Source: Marisa cornuarietis
Taxonomy: Eukaryota; Mollusca; Gastropoda; Architaenioglossa; Ampullariidae
NCBI GenBank assembly: GCA_004794655.1
Contig: SMMW01000090.1
Span: 434,001-498,000 of the forward strand
Length of the DNA: 64,000 nucleotides
Direction of reading: 5' to 3'
Shown: positions 37,713 through 48,700 of the stretch, piece by piece
Layout of the letters: each line of letters begins with the position of its first letter
How positions within the stretch are numbered: position 1 is the stretch's first letter
Program-made: the position numbers and the translations under genes
The notes under the pieces: model-generated
The model's database searches: none
What the model was told of the DNA's origin: nothing
What the model saw: only the letters and a program-made list of their open reading frames with translations

Positions 37713-40700
37713 TCACAGCTCTGGCCTGGGCCTTAGAGGGTCCAACTGCTGCTCGTCATCCGTGATCAGGGGCAGCAGATCTAGCAGAAGGCGCTCAACG
37801 CGCTCGTATACCAGCACATACAGCAGTTTGCTGTACATCTCGTACGAGCCGTCGACCACAGACTTTGCCTGCTCGTTTTGGCCAACGCTGGTCAAAAGAG
37901 TACTGTCCTCAGCTGCGTCACCGCGAACTTGGTCCAGGCCAAACAAACCTCGCCTGCGCCCGGACGTCTTCGTCAAACGCTTGACCGACATAGGGTATAG
38001 CCGCGGGTCTTCTCTCAGATTTACCACTGTCTGTTTCTTCCCTCTGCTGCTGGGCTTGACTCCGCTGCTGTAACTTCCAGTACTGCTGGTGAGGCTAATG
38101 CCGCTCAACGGACGCACTTTCAGGTTCTGCTGAAGCCGCTGCACAATGGCAGCCACGTCGTCTGCCGCCTGGCACAGCGCCGTGCGGCAGACGAGGTGCT
38201 TGAAATTTGTCACAATCGGCTGGCCTCGACGAAAGCTCATGTCACTCACTGCCTGGTTCAGCTCCATAAGCATATTGTTCTTTTCATTCAACTTTTCATC
38301 CAGACCCCCTAACGTTTTGTAAATGCTCTTGACGCTGATGTTTCTTCGCTTCAATGGATCTTCGTCAGCCGGATTGCCGTCTAGCAGCGTGTCTACCTCG
38401 GTCCTTCTCAATACGTCTTTTTTCCTGGACTGCATTTGGACAAGGATCGCATTCTTCTTGCGTTCTTCTTTCTTAGCTACCCGGATTCTTTTTGTGTTTT
38501 CTTCTACTGATTTCCGGCTTCCACTGGATAGTTCTCCAGGGCTGCTCGATCTCTTCAAGGAAACGTCCTTCTGTGTTTTCCCAGCTTTGCTGGATTGTTC
38601 CGTTTTCTCTAGAGTTCTTTGGTACTTACCCAGTAAGACATCCGCTACTCCCTCCTCCAGCTTAAGCTCAGTCGTGGAGCGCCTGAGCTCCCGTACCTTC
38701 CTGTAGACTTTCAGAATGGTGAACATGGCGTGGCCGTTGTAGGAGAGGCCTGGGTTGGCCAGTTCAAACACCTCCACGTCGTCCACTATGAAGATGTTCT
38801 CGGTAATAGGGAAGTGCTCGCGGAGAATAGTGTCGTAGTCACGATGTGGAAGGTTCCTCAGTAGTTGGTCCCTGTAGTTGACGGCGATACGCTCGGCGAC
38901 GAGAACGTCCAGCTGCCGTTCCAGTTCCCTACGTCGACTGTCGTTGTCGTCGCCAGCCAGGGCTCTTGCCCATAGACTGATGGGAATGGCACTGCTGCCG
39001 CCAGGCCCCAGCGCAGGCGTCGTCTTCAGGTGCCAGAATTCCCGCCAGAAACCAGGGTAGTCAGCGAGGAACTGCACATCCAATGTCACCTGTAAAAAGA
39101 CAGCGTACACACAGTACTTTTATAAGCTCCTACAATGCCATCAGGATTCTTTTGAAAGCCTTTTTTTCCTGTGCCTTATTTTATCATACAATTTTTTTCA
39201 AGGACAGTTAAAGCGTTGTGCTCAGCTATTTCAAGATTTCAATTAAATATTCAACACTTTCCTGTTGCTGGTCTGTTCATACTTTTTAGATGATCTTATG
39301 GAAATAGTAGTGGTAGCAGCAGTATTTGTGAGTCTTTCATTTATACCCCAGTGATATCCCTTCCCCTCGTTAAAAGTTGTCAGTACTTTTTATTGGCATA
39401 ATAAAGGAATCTTGTTATTTCTGCATCTTTTACATCGCATGATTACACTTAGTATGCACGTGTTGTAATATCTGATCTGAAAAGAACAAAAAATCAAATA
39501 TTTAAACAAACGTGATTTTTTTGTTTAATTCCACGGCTTTGAAAATGTAAAAAAAATTGTATATGATCAAAACAACTTCACAAAAAAGCATCAACAGTAA
39601 CAATTAAAGCTTCTTTATTGATCTGTTTAATTTTGAAACGGTAAGTTAATGTAGCCTGAACTCTAAAACCAGAGAAAAGGACATGACTTTCGTAAGAATG
39701 CATGTGTCGCACTAGTTGCTGCTGCAGTACCCAGCAGTCTTCATGTCTCAGCGCAAGCATCTTTCTATGTCTCTAGTCCTTGCAAGAAATGTGACCAAAA
39801 ACCAAAAACTGACTAGACATGCTGACCACGGTGCTCGCACGCCCTCAGTCTGTCAATGTTACTTTCCTGGTGTTTATCTATTTATTTACTTTTTTTCTTA
39901 TTTTTTATTTATTTTGTTCTTGCTGCGCAATGAGCATTCTTCCGAATGGATACCTGCGCATTACAAATGGACATCATCATCATCAGCAGCAGCATCACGT
40001 GATCATCTGCAGTGTCGTGTGCAAAGCAGCTGGCACTTACCTGGTCACACGGCAAGAGAATGCGGTCCGAGCAATCAAAAATGAAGTGTTCGGCGAGGTA
40101 GTGACCCTTGTTGAAGTGGTCCGCGCGACCAGTTTTGAACCAGACACACCGGATAACGGTCTTGCCCATATTGGCCAGCCGGATTTGGTTGTACATCCGC
40201 TCTCCCGCCAGGCAAACAAAGCCAACCTCTACGAGGTCCTGGAGCAGTATGTACACAGTGACTGTTGTGTGAATGACCACAGACTACAGACACTGATAGG
40301 TTTGATGGCCAATAGTGCGAGTGTCAGTGATGTCAAGAAACTTGGTTAGCGTACGAATGACTATGAGAGAGAGAGAGTGCACGTGCGTGTGTGTGTGTGT
40401 GTGCGTGTGAGTGTGCGTGTGCGTGCTGCGCGCGCGCGCACGTGCGTGTGTGTGTGAGAAGAAAGGAAGCGAGAGTGGAAGACGATATTTTCCGAGACCG
40501 GTATTCATGATTATTCACTTAACCCACCTACTCACCTTCTCGAGCTTCAGAATTTTATGGTCTTTCTTCGTCTATGATTTAGTTTCAATAGTTTTCATTA
40601 TAATCTATTCGCTAGTTCGCCCGCTCGTCTTTCTTTGCTGATTTTTGCTACTCTCCATCCTTACTGTTTGCTTCCTTATTCCCATGCGTCTTCTGCATTT

Positions 40701-41424
40701 GTCCAATTTTTCTCTGCACGGTTGTTTCTTTTTCCGTTCTTCGTATGTTGTCCATGTCTCCTTGTCAAGCGCTTAGAGTATGCTTCTTCGTGAGCGTGAT
40801 CAGGCAGTATGTAACTCACACGCATATTTTCATTATTGCTTGCTGCCAGTCACCTAAAACGCCGTATTCAAAACAGCTCAATCGCACGTTTTGCTTGTTT
40901 TGTTTATCATTTCGCCATATTGTGAAACCCTGTCACTAAGAAATTCTCTGTAATACTTATTTGCTAATACTGCTTTAAGGCTGAGAAAGTTAGCCTGCTA
41001 CTCCTAAAGACAGATAACAGACATGATCCCCTACCCTCTCCCTTTTCAGTTCCCTGCCGTCTGGCTAATACGTCATCATCATGTACAAGCGCCCTTATTA
41101 CAGGTTACCACACAGCCTACCTGTGGGCCCGGCTCACCCCAGTAGTACATGTTGTCCTCCACCATCAGACAGACTTTGCTGTGGACGCAGTCTGATGGCG
41201 CCGTATGGGGAGAAGGAGTCTTTTCCGAGTCCTCTCTTATGCCGCTGTCGTCTTCAGGTGAACAAATGATGACTGGCGATGGGCAGTGAAGCCGCACGGC
41301 CGTACCTTTGGCGAAAATTGTACGGAGGGACGATCGGGCTCTTTTCTGATCCTGCAGCGCACGATACAACACTGCAGCTGATTAGTCTGATGGGTGCAGT
41401 CTTCTCGAAAACAGGTGTCTGAAG

Positions 41425-41478
<54 letters not shown>

Positions 41479-42621
41479 TCTAAAACTTTACTTTTAGGAT
41501 GTTGCAGTTCGGGGGAGGGTAGGGGCGTGAGATTACCTGAGCTTGTGAATGTATTTGTGTGTGGGTGGTGGGGACGGGAATGTCAAAGAAAGAGAGAGAG
41601 GAGGTAGAAACTGACAAGCAGGCGTGTTGTGCACAAATAAAAGAACACAATGCCGAAAGATGAAAAACGTAGTCAGTACTTGAAATCTCAAGATGTTTTA
41701 GGGCACCCGTTACACCTGTAAGATGATAACAAGTGGTTAACTAGCACTGTTTCACGGTCACCAGCGCCCTCTACACTGTTCCGCGTCCTTATTTGCCCCC
41801 CTACCCCCCATTTTCCTCACCTGATACCTCTTCCCGTCCCTTAAGCTGGCGGGCAGTATGTCATCTAGATGCGACCGCGAGATAGTCAACGGTGGCTTGC
41901 AATACTTCCTCTCCGTCCACGTGAGACTCGTGTCGATGGAACGCTCGGCGGGTCCAACCCTTTGCGGCATCCAGAAGAAGGCGTCTGAATGATAGAACCT
42001 CTCCTGGTGTTTGAACTTTGGAAAGTCCTGTTTTGGTCCCTTCGACGTACGCTGATGGTTTTCTGGTGGCGGTAAACGCAGTCGTGTGCTCAGCAGCAGC
42101 TCGGCTGCAGGCCGGCCAATCTTCTTGGATATCCTGGCAGCATTCCTGGCTGATGATTCCAGGCTGTCCTCCCAGGTTTGGAGGGCGTGCTCCTGCTTTG
42201 CCAGCTCCCCGCGGAGCATTGCATCTTGGCACGATGGCTGCTTAAATGCCTCCACTACGCTCCTTGTGAATCGACTGACGGGTTCGTAGAGTTCCAGTGA
42301 CTGCTGCTTCTCATCCACGGCCAGTTTCAGTCCCAAGGTGAACGGTTTGGCCACCTTCACCGGTGGGACTGAGGGATGTTTGACCAACACGGAGACGACG
42401 GGGTTCCAGACTTGCAGCCTCCTTGGGTTGTTCCTCCTGCACAGCGCCTCGTTATATCTAAGGTCTCGAAAGGGATCGGAGGGGGACTCGACCAGGATGC
42501 GCTCCGTGAGTTCTATCAATCTGTTTCTTTTTTTGTGGAAGATTTTGGAGAGTCTTTCTTTCAGCACCCTAGTTTTTACTATCAATTCAAAATTTGCCTG
42601 TAAAGCGCTTTCCTTTTTCAT
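37713..42621 (-). CDS. MYCBPAP-like protein, copy 3 (868 aa, four exons)
   Basis: Exons: 41821-42621, 41121-41351, 40041-40238, 37713-39089. The donors are CAG|GTGAGG, CAG|GTAGGC and CAG|GTAAGT. I chose the ATG at 42621 (MKKESALQ). The frame is open further upstream, but the codon matching copy 1's ATG is AAG here. Exon 3 differs from copy 4 at 7 of 66 residues, including the cluster GRADHF for VHSDHF. Exon 4 keeps FWREFWHLKTTPALGPGG, then VFELANPGLSYNGHAMF, and has a long serine/lysine/glutamate-rich linker. It then has ELNQAVSDMSFRRGQ, VCRTALCQAADDV and the C-terminal YERVERLLLDLLPLITDDE. Exon 1 has lost the YQPP segment after LVKHP. The 3' half is closest to copy 4. Confidence 0.75.
40370..40460. 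repeat. Compound GA/GT/GC simple repeat
   Basis: GAGAGA, then GTGTGT, then GCGCGC tracts in intron 2 of copy 3, at the position of the GT microsatellite of copy 2. Confidence 0.85.
41426..41475. repeat. (GT)n microsatellite in intron 1 of copy 3
   Basis: Fifty bases of GT at the position of the GT/GC tract of copy 2. Confidence 0.95.
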
Positions 42622-42910
42622 TTCCTTCTGCAAAACTGAGCTCTTTTTCGGAAGAGTTGAGAGTCTGTTAGTACAGCTCTGTGTTCCTTTATTTTTCTAA
42701 CAGCTCAACAAACGGTGGTCAGGCAGACAGGCCAAGCACTGAAGAGTGTCAAGGTTACCGCTCCTCACGTGACACACTGGGAATGACGTACAATTTGTTT
42801 GTCGTCATTCTTAGACGTCATCACGGTAGCGTCATCGTGTAACACCGATGACAACAAAAGTGAGATAGACATGGCGGTTGAATGAGGTGTCAGGGGTCAC
42901 TTACATCAGG
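42622..42910 (-). promoter_or_regulatory. Conserved upstream region of copy 3
   Basis: CACGTGAC at 42766-42773 and TGACGTA at 42784-42790, again with a 10-base gap. GGTTACC precedes them and ACGTCATC strings follow. Confidence 0.5.
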
Positions 42911-43014
42911 TAGTCAGCCAGTTTCTCAAGACAGCAGATCCTGCATTAAAATGTAGATAACCCTGATAACTAGCATTGCTCTTATCTCCCTCTCTCTCTT
43001 CAAGACGAGCTAAA

Positions 43015-43330
43015 AATACTCAGGTAGTGTTCTGTGGAACAACGTTCCAAATCACCTACAGTAGGTGAATTTCAGTCTCTGTCAGTTCAAAACAAGGCTC
43101 CTTAAACATTTCTACCCCAAATCTTTGATTGCTTTAGGGGCCTCCCATACAACGTCTCATTACAAACATTTTCTGTAATAATTGTACATATACTCTTTCT
43201 CCTTGTTTTATTGTGCCTTTTTTCTAATTGTGTTGGGAATTTGGTTTCTTTTTTGCATTGTGTTCTAGATGTAAAAAATAATATTTGCTTATTCTATTAC
43301 CCTCATTAATAAATAGTTGTCAGTTTGTCA
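43015..43330 (+). pseudogene. CR1/L2-like LINE extreme 3' end
   Basis: Broken frame reads LWNNVPNHLQ, then FSLCQFKTRLLKHFYP, matching the WNSLP..LR...L..FK..LK..LF terminal block of CR1/L2 elements. An AT-rich tail follows. It lies between array units 3 and 4. Confidence 0.6.
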
Positions 43331-43379
43331 ATTCGTCTCTCTCTCTATGGTTTTATTTCATAGTCCTTCATTTTTTACG

Positions 43380-44060
43380 CAAGCTTATAATAGCAGGCAC
43401 TAACAAAGAACTACAAGACCTTATCAACAGATTGACAGTTTGACCTCATATGTAAGGGAGACTAGCACTGAAAAGAGCAAAGTTATCATCAATGGCAACG
43501 GCAATGCCGAGATCTTTCTGAACGGGGTTCGGTTCGAGGTAAGCAGCTTCGAGTACTTGGGAGCCAGCCTCTCCGAGGACGGCAGCTCAACGTCAGATAT
43601 CCGCATCAGGATCACAACAGGCATACGAGAACAAGTGCCTGATGAGGCTGCTCCGGATCTCATACAGAGAACGCAGAACCTGCGACTTTGTACAAAACAA
43701 GGCTGCCACATTCGTAATACACCAGGAACCTCTACTTTCAACTGTCAAGCGACGTAAGCTGGTCTTTTTAGCCATGTAATCAGACACGACACCTTGTCGA
43801 AGACTGTCCTTCAAGGCACCTTGGACGATAGTCGACTTCTCGGTGGCTTGAGGAAGAACTGGCTTACGAACGTCAAAGACTGGACTGGTCGTCCTGTACA
43901 GGACCTGCTGACTATCACCCAAAATAGAGTGGCAGGCCCTGTCAGCTGCCGCATCTATCCATGAGCTTCCCCCCGTCAACGACAAGTGGTGGTAGAGGGA
44001 TGACTGAGTGTGTGACTGTCTTGCAGATGGGTTTTAGTTGTAACTACTGCCCCAGACTTC
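43380..44060 (+). pseudogene. RTE-like LINE fragment
   Basis: The frame at 43440-43757 reads STEKSKVIINGNGNAEIFLN, then GVRFEVSSFEYLGASLSEDG and SSTSDIRIRI. This is the thumb region of an RTE-like reverse transcriptase. It is the same family as the fragment at 27.1-27.7 kb, and the left 150 bases align with both halves of the duplication there. The following sequence has shifts and stops. Confidence 0.75.
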
Positions 44061-44439
44061 GACTCCACATTATTTATTTAGTCTTTTATTTATAATATAA
44101 CTATAAATCTTGCTACAAATATTCAAGAGTGAGATTCCTCTGTAGTTATCGAGGTTGTCTACCTCTCATTTCTTGTGAAGCGGTTGGATTAGAGCTTTTG
44201 TCCATGAAGTTGGGTAAACACCTAAATATCTTGCTAAAATACTTTGTGAAAAATGATACGACTAGGGCTGAAGAGTTCTTAAAAGAAACTCGCCTATTAA
44301 CCCATCGGGACCAGCTGCTTTACTATTCTTCAAAGCATGAATAGCATCTATGATTTCACTTAGTAATATGTCTCAAAGTGAACTGTTAGCCACGTTTTGC
44401 TCAACTTCATCTTTAACAAATAGGTCGTTGGGGAGTGAG

Positions 44440-44624
44440 GCCTTAGAGACCCCTCTTTTCTCAGGGCCAGCTTTACCATCTACTCTCCCTTGCTGCCAGA
44501 CCTTACCCAACACTCTTTGGAGTAAGGTACTCATTCCCGCCAGCTGGGTCGACTACGCGGGTATCGAACCGGCGCGCCTCTCGGTTCGTAAGCAGACCTC
44601 TAACCACTCGGCTATCTACTCCGC
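44440..44624 (-). mobile_element. tRNA-derived SINE (minus strand)
   Basis: Minus strand shows a tRNA-like head with an A-box region (TAGCCGAGTGGTTAGAGG) and a B box GGTTCGATACC (44560-44570). A body follows containing GACCCAGCTGGCGGGAATGA, GTACCTTACTCCA and GGTAAGGTCTGGCAGCAAGG. The same body follows the B box of the SINE at 53.5 kb, which shows that this is a SINE family and not a tRNA gene. Confidence 0.75.
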
Positions 44625-45369
44625 TTCTCTCCTGAAGTGTGTATATCATGGCGCGTGCACTGCATGCCACTTGAAGAAAGAGGTTCCACTGGCAATTTCT
44701 ACAATATTTATTTCTCTGCTTATCTGTATTAGTCTTATTTTGTTCTGGCTATTGTTTCTTTATACGTAAATTATTGTTGCTAGTTTTGTATTTAGTCCAC
44801 CTCTGACTAAACGAGTGAATGATGTGTGCGCTGACTGTGAGCGGTTGAATGGGAATCAGCTGGAAGCGTCATGTGACAGTCTTGACCAGAGAAAAAGCTT
44901 TGTGTTACGGGTTACAGTCAACTTAACTATCGAGCCCCTTTCGTGTAAAGAAACCTTTAAAGCGATGTTCAAGTGACTGCTTTTATTTGCTGGATAGATG
45001 GGTGTATACTTGGAGGACTGATTGAGGGCTACGAAGTTGAGTGTGACTGGGTGACCTGGAGGAAGACATCATGTTTTGTAGTAGCTGAAGTAGTAAAACA
45101 TTGTACCGGTTTACTGTAAATAAAATGCTTATGAAAAACATATTTTTATTCGTTCACTGCTAACTGTTCCTACAGTCGTTCTGTCATAACTTCTATGCCT
45201 CATACATCCAAATATTTATTGACTTGTAGAAGTGAGCAAATATTTTAACGGACGTTTTTTGACGAGGTGGTGGGTGGGGGTGTATACTGTTTTGCTCGCC
45301 CTAAACGCCAGATACCATCGGTGTGCCACTATCTCTCTCCAGCCAACTCTCTTTCTCCCTGTCTCTTTC

Positions 45370-45445
45370 TCGTTCTCTCTCTCTCTCTCTTTCTTTCTCG
45401 TTCTCTCTCTCTCCTTCTCGTTCTCTCTCTCTTTCTCTTTGTTTT
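45370..45445. repeat. CT-rich simple repeat
   Basis: Imperfect CTCTCT/TTTCTC tract in the 3' flank of copy 4, shared in shorter form with copy 3. Confidence 0.85.
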
Positions 45446-45623
45446 TCCGGTCAGTCGCTCTGTTGTGTTAGGGTGGGAGGCCACTAGACTAAAGCAGTGG
45501 GAGAAAGATCTGTTCGTATGACATGTCTAAATCTTAGCTTACTCATCCAAAACAAAGTCTTTAATAGAATCTGTAAAAGCAGTAGCAGCCGTAGAAGCCA
45601 GCGCATCGAACATTTGTTGTGAT

Positions 45624-45629
45624 TTTATT
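45624..45629 (-). terminator. Poly(A) signal of MYCBPAP-like copy 4
   Basis: AATAAA about 130 bases after the stop, in the context shared with copy 3. Confidence 0.5.
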
Positions 45630-45756
45630 TTCCTCCTATCTATCTATCTTCTTACCAAACTTCCTATCAGGTCCGACATTAGTCTATTGCGACTTCACAT
45701 CAGCTTCTGACAGTCAAAGGTTCGAAGATATTCCAGCGGAGACACAAATAACACCC

Positions 45757-48700
45757 TCACAGCTCTGGCCTGGGCTTGAACGGGTCCAACTGCTGCTCGT
45801 CGCTCGTCATCAGGGGCAGCAGATCTAGCAGAAGGCGCTCAACGCGCTCGTATACCAGCACATACAGCAGTTTGCTGTACATGTCATGTGAGCCGGTGAC
45901 CACGGACTTTGCCTGCTCGATTTTGTCATCGCTGGTCATATGAGTACTGTCCTCAGTCGTGTCAGTCAGGAACTGCGTGGATTGGTCCAGGCTGAACACC
46001 GATGGCCTGGACCCAGACATCTGCGACAAATGCTCGACCGTAACGATCGACAGTGTTCGCGGGCTCGACGAAGGTCGGTTCCGTGTATCTTCTTTCAGAT
46101 TTGGAAAGTCCAGTTTCTCCCCTTTGCTGGTAGGCTGAACTGCCGTCAGCGTTTTGACTTCACTGCTGTTATTACCAGTAATGATGACGACACCGCTGTC
46201 GCTCTCCGGACGCAGATTCAGACGCATGTTGTGCTGCAGCCGCTGCGCGATGTCAACCACGTCGTCTGCCGCCTGGCACAGCGCCGTGCGGCAGACGAGA
46301 TGCTTGAAGTTTTGCACATTCGGTCGACCTCGACGAAAGCTCATGTCACTCACTGCCTGGTTCAGCTCCATAAGCATATTGTTCTTTTCATTCAACTTTT
46401 CATCCAGACCCCCTACCATTTTGTAAATGCTCTTGACGCTGATGTTTCTTCGCTCCAATGGATCTTCGTCGACCGGATTGCCGTCTAGCAGCGTGTCTAC
46501 CTCGGTCCTTCTCGGTACGTCGTCTGTCCTAACCGGCATTTGGGCAAGGATCATATCTTTCTTACGTTCAATATTCTTTGACAACTTAGGTCTTCTGGCC
46601 TCTACGTCTTCCTTGTTCCAACCTCCAGTGGCTTTGTGTGCAGAGCTGATCTTCCTCTTTGAGTGAATGACTTTCTGCGTTTTCCCTTTTTCAGAGGATT
46701 CTTCCGTTTTCTCCGGAATTTTTTGGTACTTCTGTAAGAAATCTCTTATGTTCTCTACCATTTCAACCTCAATCGTGGGGCGCCTGAGCTCCCGTACCTT
46801 CCTGTAGAGTTTCAGAATGGTGAACATGGCGTGGCCCTGATAGAAGAGGCCGGGGTTGGCTTGTTCAAACATCTCCACGTCGTCCACCATGAAGATGTTC
46901 TCGGTCATAGGAAAGCGCTCACGGAGGACGGTGTAGTAGTCACGATGTGAAAGATTCCTCAGTAGCTGGTACCTGTGGTTGGCGGCGACTCGCTCGGCGA
47001 CGAGAACGTCCAGCTGCCGTTCCAGTTCCCTACGTCGACTGTCGTTGTCGTCGGAGACCATGGTTCTTGCCCACAGACTGATAGGAATGGCACTGCTGCC
47101 GCCAGGCCCCAGTACAGGCTCCGTCTTTAGGTGCCAGACTTCCCGCCAGAAACCAGGGTAGTCAGCGTGGAACTGCACATTCAATGTCACCTGCAAGAAG
47201 ACAATTTACAAGTTGTACTTTTATTAGCTCTTACAATGCCATCAGGATCCTTTTGAAAGCAGCGTATTTTTTATCAAACGACTTTTTCAATGATAATTAA
47301 AGCGTTGTACTCGACTATTTCACATTAGACTGCGTCCAGTTAAATGTCTGACGCCTCACTGCTGGTAAGTTAACAGCCTTAGCTTTAAAATCAGAGAAAA
47401 GCACACGACATGCGCAAGAACGCATGTGTCGGACTAGTTGCTGCTGCAGTACCCAACAGTCTTTCGTCTCGGCCCAAGCATATTTCTATGTCCCTATAGT
47501 CGTTGCAATAAATGTGACTAAAAACCAAAAACTGACTAGACATGCTGACCACGGTGCTCGCACGCCCTCAGTCTGTCAATGTTACTACCGCATCACGTGA
47601 TCATCTGCAGTGTCGTGTGCAAAGTAGCTGGCACTTACCTGGTCACACGGCAAGAGAATGCGGTCCGAGCAATCGAAAATGAAGTGTTCGACGCGGTAGT
47701 GACCCTTGTTGAAGTGGTCCGAGTGAACAGTTTTGAACCAGAAACACCGGATAACGGTCTTGCCCATGTTGGCCAGCCGGATTTGGTTATACGCCCGCTC
47801 TCCCGCCAGGCAAACAAAGCCAACCTCCACGAGGTCCTGGAGCAGCATGTACACAGTGACTGTTGTGTGAGTGACCACAGACTACGGTCTACGGACACTG
47901 ATAGGTTTGATGGCCGATAGTGCGAGTGTCAGTGATGTCAAGAAACATGGTTTGCCTGCGTACGTGAGTGACTGAGTGAGTAGAGAAAGATGGAATGAAA
48001 TAGAATATTTTATTGTTTATGACATCGGACCCTAACAGGAGGGTGACATCACATTGACTTTGTACATTTCTAATGCATTTCATAAAGATAAGTTGCAACA
48101 TGTGTAAATTATAAAGCATACAGTTATACGAATTTGGAATCTGTGTGTATAATGTTGTTGTCTATTACATTCTAAAAATCAGATAAAAAGCTAAAGAAGA
48201 TAAAGAGGAGAGAAAGAAGAAAGGAAGAGAAAGTGAGAAACTTTATATTTCCGAGACCGGTATTCCAGATGTTTCACATACACACTACCCACCTTCTCTA
48301 GCTTCAGCATTTGATAGTCTTTTAATTAGTTTCAATCGTTTTCGCTATAATCTATTCACTAGTCCACCTTCTCGTCTGTCCCTGCCGATTTATGCTACTC
48401 TCCATTCTTACTGTTAGCTTCCTTATTCCTCTTTGTGTCTCCTATGTCTGTCTTTTTTTTTTTAACTTGTCTGCACGGTTGTTTCTTTTTCCGTTCTTCG
48501 TGTTGTCCATGTCTCCTTGTCTCAAGTGCTGAGAGTATGCTCCTTCGTGAGCGTGGTCACGCGGTATGTAAATCACACGATTATTATTATTATTGCTTGC
48601 TAACAGTGACAAAAAACGTACCCAGAGCAGCTATACACGTTTAAACAAGAGTTTTCGGTTAAAGTTTTTTGCTTGTTTTGTTCATTTCGCCATCTTTCGA

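Noticed and set aside
41371..42633. Longer start for copy 3 at a TTG
   Set aside because: Nuclear genes start at ATG. The first in-frame ATG is at 42621 and matches copies 2 and 4.
44560..44624. A tRNA gene (A and B boxes present)
   Set aside because: The cloverleaf is not clean, and the downstream body is shared with another locus, which shows a SINE.
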